The notes under the pieces were generated by a model. That model did no database searches, had not been told where the DNA came from, and saw only the letters and a program-made list of their open reading frames with translations. Below, in pieces: positions 61,828-64,000 of a DNA stretch of 64,000 nt (positions within the stretch are counted from its first letter, which is position 1; every line of letters starts with the position of its first letter). The stretch is from Burkholderia sp. GAS332. Lineage in GTDB: Bacteria > Pseudomonadota > Gammaproteobacteria > Burkholderiales > Burkholderiaceae. Position numbers and translations under genes: made by a program. The DNA is taken from assembly GCA_900142905.1 (NCBI GenBank), contig FSRV01000002.1, positions 248,001 through 312,000 on the forward strand. The letters run 5' to 3'.

Positions 61828-63458
61828 TCGGTTTCTCCCATAAGAACAGACTTTTCATGTTCGACGGCGGCGACGTAGTCGCTCACCTGCTGTGCGACGA
61901 CCGCCTCGGACAAGCCGAGCTCCGTCTGTAAAATTTCGCCCACGCGCGCGGCGGCGCGTGCCGATGCATCGCGCGCCATCAGACGCGCGCGGATGCGGCG
62001 TGACAGCACGTCATCCACGCTGCCCGCGAGTTCGTGTCGGACGGCGTAAAGCACTTCTGCCTCGGTGTAGGGCAGACCTTCGACAATCGGCTTCAGCAAG
62101 CTCGAATCGCTGTCGAGAATGTCGGTGACGAAACGCGCTTCGGTGCCGTAGCGTTCGCCCAGTTGCGCGGACAAGCCGCCCGACGCGACGATCGCTTGCG
62201 AGTCGTAACCCGCCGCGCCGAGCAGATACGCGGACTTCGTCCGGCATTTCGCGCGTTTGCCGATCACCTTCTGCGCGGCGTCGATGGTCTGTTCAGCCAT
62301 GTGCCGCGAGGTTGTGAGCTTTCCGCCAACAATCGTGACGAGCCCATCCGGCGCGGTGTGAATCTCATGATTGCGCTTCATTTCCAGCGTCTTTCCGCCA
62401 GGCGGCCCGACCAGCGGCCGGCAACCGGCGATGCTGCCCACCACGTCTTCTGCTTGCAGATCGGTCTTCAATGCGGAGCGCGCGCCTTCGATCAGGAAGT
62501 CGAGTTCCTGGCGCGTGCAGCAGACGTCGTCGAGATTGCCGCGATAGTCTTCGTCGGTGGTGCCGAGATAGGACACGTTGCCCCAGCGCGTGATCGTCGC
62601 GCGGCGGTTGCGGCCCGGCACGGGAATCGTCACAGTGCAGTCGTTGCGAATTTTCAGCCATGGAATCGCGACGTGGACGCCCTTCGCGGGACGGATTTGC
62701 AAGGCCGCCGGGTCGTCTTTCTTGCGGCCGTTCCAGTCGCGCAACCACACGCCGGTCGCCATTACCACCACGCCGCCACGCACGCGAATCTCGCGGTTGT
62801 CGGCATGCACGATCACGCCGTCGACGCTGCCGTGGCCGTTGCGCGTGATCTCGACGACCTTCGCGTGATTGACGACGGCCGCACCATGAAACGCCGCGGT
62901 ACGCGCGAGATTCAACGTGAGGCGCGCATCGTCGACGCGGGCGTCGAAATACATGAAGCCGCCGGTGAGGTGCTCTTCGTTGAAGGTTGGGCAGTGCGAC
63001 AGCACTTCCGCCTTGCTCAGCTTCTGATGCAGGATGCCTTCGCGCCAGCCGCCGGCAATGTCGTAGGTCCACAGGAGACTTTCGAAGGCTTTGGCGAGGC
63101 GCTTGTCGAACACGCCGTCCTTCTCCATGACGGGAAATAAGAACGGCAAACGTTGCACCAGGTGCCGTGCGTTTCTGCGCAGACGCTGCCGTTCGAGTAA
63201 CGAGTGACGCACCAGCCCGAGATTGCCCTGCTCGATATACCGCAAGCCGCCGTGCACCATCTTCGATGATTTCGACGAGGTACCCGAGGCGAAATCGCTC
63301 TTTTCCAGCAGCGCCACGCGATAGCCGCGCAAGCTCGCATCGAGTGCCGCATACGCACCGGTGACGCCGCCGCCCACGATCACGATGTCGAATGTTTCGC
63401 TGCCAAGGCGGTCGATCTGCTCGTTGCGCACCATGCGCAAGGGCTCCGTGCCGGTCAT
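61824..63458 (-). CDS. Glycerol-3-phosphate dehydrogenase/oxidase (GlpD-like)
   Basis: The 544-residue product (ATG 63458; earlier in-frame starts up to 63521 are possible) has an N-terminal FAD dinucleotide site TFDIVIVGGGVTGAYAALDASLRG, then KSDFASGTSSKSSKMVHGGLRYIEQGNLGLV, the GlpD fingerprint, DEDYRGNLDDVCCTRQELDFLIEG, IVGGKLTTSRHMAEQT and a C-terminal DAO_C-type helical domain. It oxidises glycerol-3-phosphate to dihydroxyacetone phosphate at the membrane and passes electrons to quinone. It lies downstream of the FGGY kinase. Confidence 0.92.
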
Positions 63459-63508
63459 CTCAGCGCGTTCTTTCGAGGCCTTTCTGGATGGAATAAACAA
63501 CATGTGTA

Positions 63509-64000
63509 TCAGTCCCCACAACCATTATCGAATGCACTTGCGTGAGCGAGCTCCGCGTCGACCCTTGCATGCCACGCAGCGCGCCGCTGAGTGCGCGCAG
63601 CGGATCTCGCCGACGGTTCGAACACCGCGTCGGTGACGGTAGTGGTGCGCGCGTGCTGCAACGAATCCCACAGCAAACCCGACGAACCCGCGAGAAACGC
63701 GGCGCCGCGCAGGCTCGCGCGATCACTTTCATGCATGCGCCGCACCGGCATGCCGCTCAGATCGGCCTGAATCTGTAGCAGCGTGTCGCTGCCCGACAGG
63801 CCGCCGCCGACCACCAGTTCGGAGGCTTCGACATCCGCGATCGCCTGATTCGCGTCGATGCACAACGCGACCGAGTGGGCGATGCCTTCGAGAATCGCGT
63901 AGGCGATTTCGGCTTGCGTCGTCGCGATGGAAATGCCGCAGAGCGACGCGCGTGCGTTCGGCTGCAATTGCGGCACGCGCAAACCGGTCAAGGCAGGTAG
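63509..64000 (-). CDS. FGGY-family (glycerol-type) kinase, 3' part
   Basis: These are the last 163 codons of a kinase that enters from the right edge; the frame is open to the border, beginning LPALTGLRVPQLQ. The FGGY C-terminal domain is clear: QPNARASLCGISIATTQAEIAYAILEGIAHSVALCIDAN (in parts) and SELVVGGGLSGSDTLLQIQADLSGMPV. The adjacent GlpD-like gene makes glycerol, or a close relative, the probable substrate. The gap to the GlpD-like start is about 50 bases. Confidence 0.88.
   Translation of the reverse strand, partial: LPALTGLRVPQLQPNARASLCGISIATTQAEIAYAILEGIAHSVALCIDANQAIADVEASELVVGGGLSGSDTLLQIQADLSGMPVRRMHESDRASLRGAAFLAGSSGLLWDSLQHARTTTVTDAVFEPSARSAARTQRRAAWHARVDAELAHASAFDNGCGD

Overview
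The window looks like chromosomal DNA from a Burkholderiaceae member, most likely Paraburkholderia or Burkholderia. This is inferred from the high GC, dense coding with short gaps, a Burkholderia-type trimeric porin, a DUF4148 protein, paired DUF4399 proteins, a LysR/class A beta-lactamase pair, AAHS and ferulate catabolic genes and a TctD/TctE-like two-component pair. No rRNA, tRNA, CRISPR array or complete insertion sequence was recognised.

Left part (about 1.9-23.3 kb): the most striking region reads as a sigma-54-controlled export system for double-glycine leader peptides. Two small precursor genes (2116-2400 and 21821-22108, 20 kb apart) encode leaders of exactly 26 residues that align position by position and end in RGG. 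Between them lie an outer-membrane efflux factor, a twin-FHA membrane protein, an HlyD-type adaptor, a cytoplasmic parvulin-like foldase, a C39-peptidase ABC exporter with two cyclic-nucleotide-binding domains, and a sigma-54 enhancer-binding protein. Each precursor has a -24/-12 promoter. A CCAACAC...GTGTTGG inverted repeat lies upstream of both, and at the right-hand locus the same repeat also faces a third -24/-12 promoter in front of an LRAT-like gene. The right-hand precursor is followed after 5 bases by a PP2C phosphatase, a natural partner for the FHA protein. The stretch in between also holds a response regulator, a histidine kinase, a class III nucleotide cyclase fused to ATPase and TPR regions, a patatin-like lipase and an HD-like hydrolase; their link to export is inference.

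Middle part (23.3-43.1 kb): LysR regulator with divergent Tat-exported class A beta-lactamase; a DUF4126 membrane protein; an IclR regulator facing a citryl-CoA lyase / CoA-transferase / MFS operon; a response regulator with a double-domain KaiC-like ATPase; then a hydroxycinnamate (ferulate) module: a shortened tannase/feruloyl esterase, porin, AAHS transporter, MarR regulator with two visible operators, and ech-vdh-fcs. A squalene/phytoene synthase-like gene follows.

Right part (43.3-64 kb): two tandem Tat-exported paralogs of unknown function, an acyltransferase-3 protein, a DUF4148 protein, a nitrate/sulfonate/taurine-type ABC importer divergent from a TctD/TctE-like two-component system, a transposase fragment, a degenerate EAL protein, an ICMT-like membrane methyltransferase, and a large lipoprotein with a long GTSSS repeat. 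The window ends in a glycerol-type cluster on the minus strand: FGGY kinase (partial), GlpD-like dehydrogenase, AGPS-like FAD oxidase, GlpP-like antiterminator, ABM monooxygenase and iron-type alcohol dehydrogenase, with short gaps or ATGA overlaps. At the left edge there is a partial caspase-like protein.
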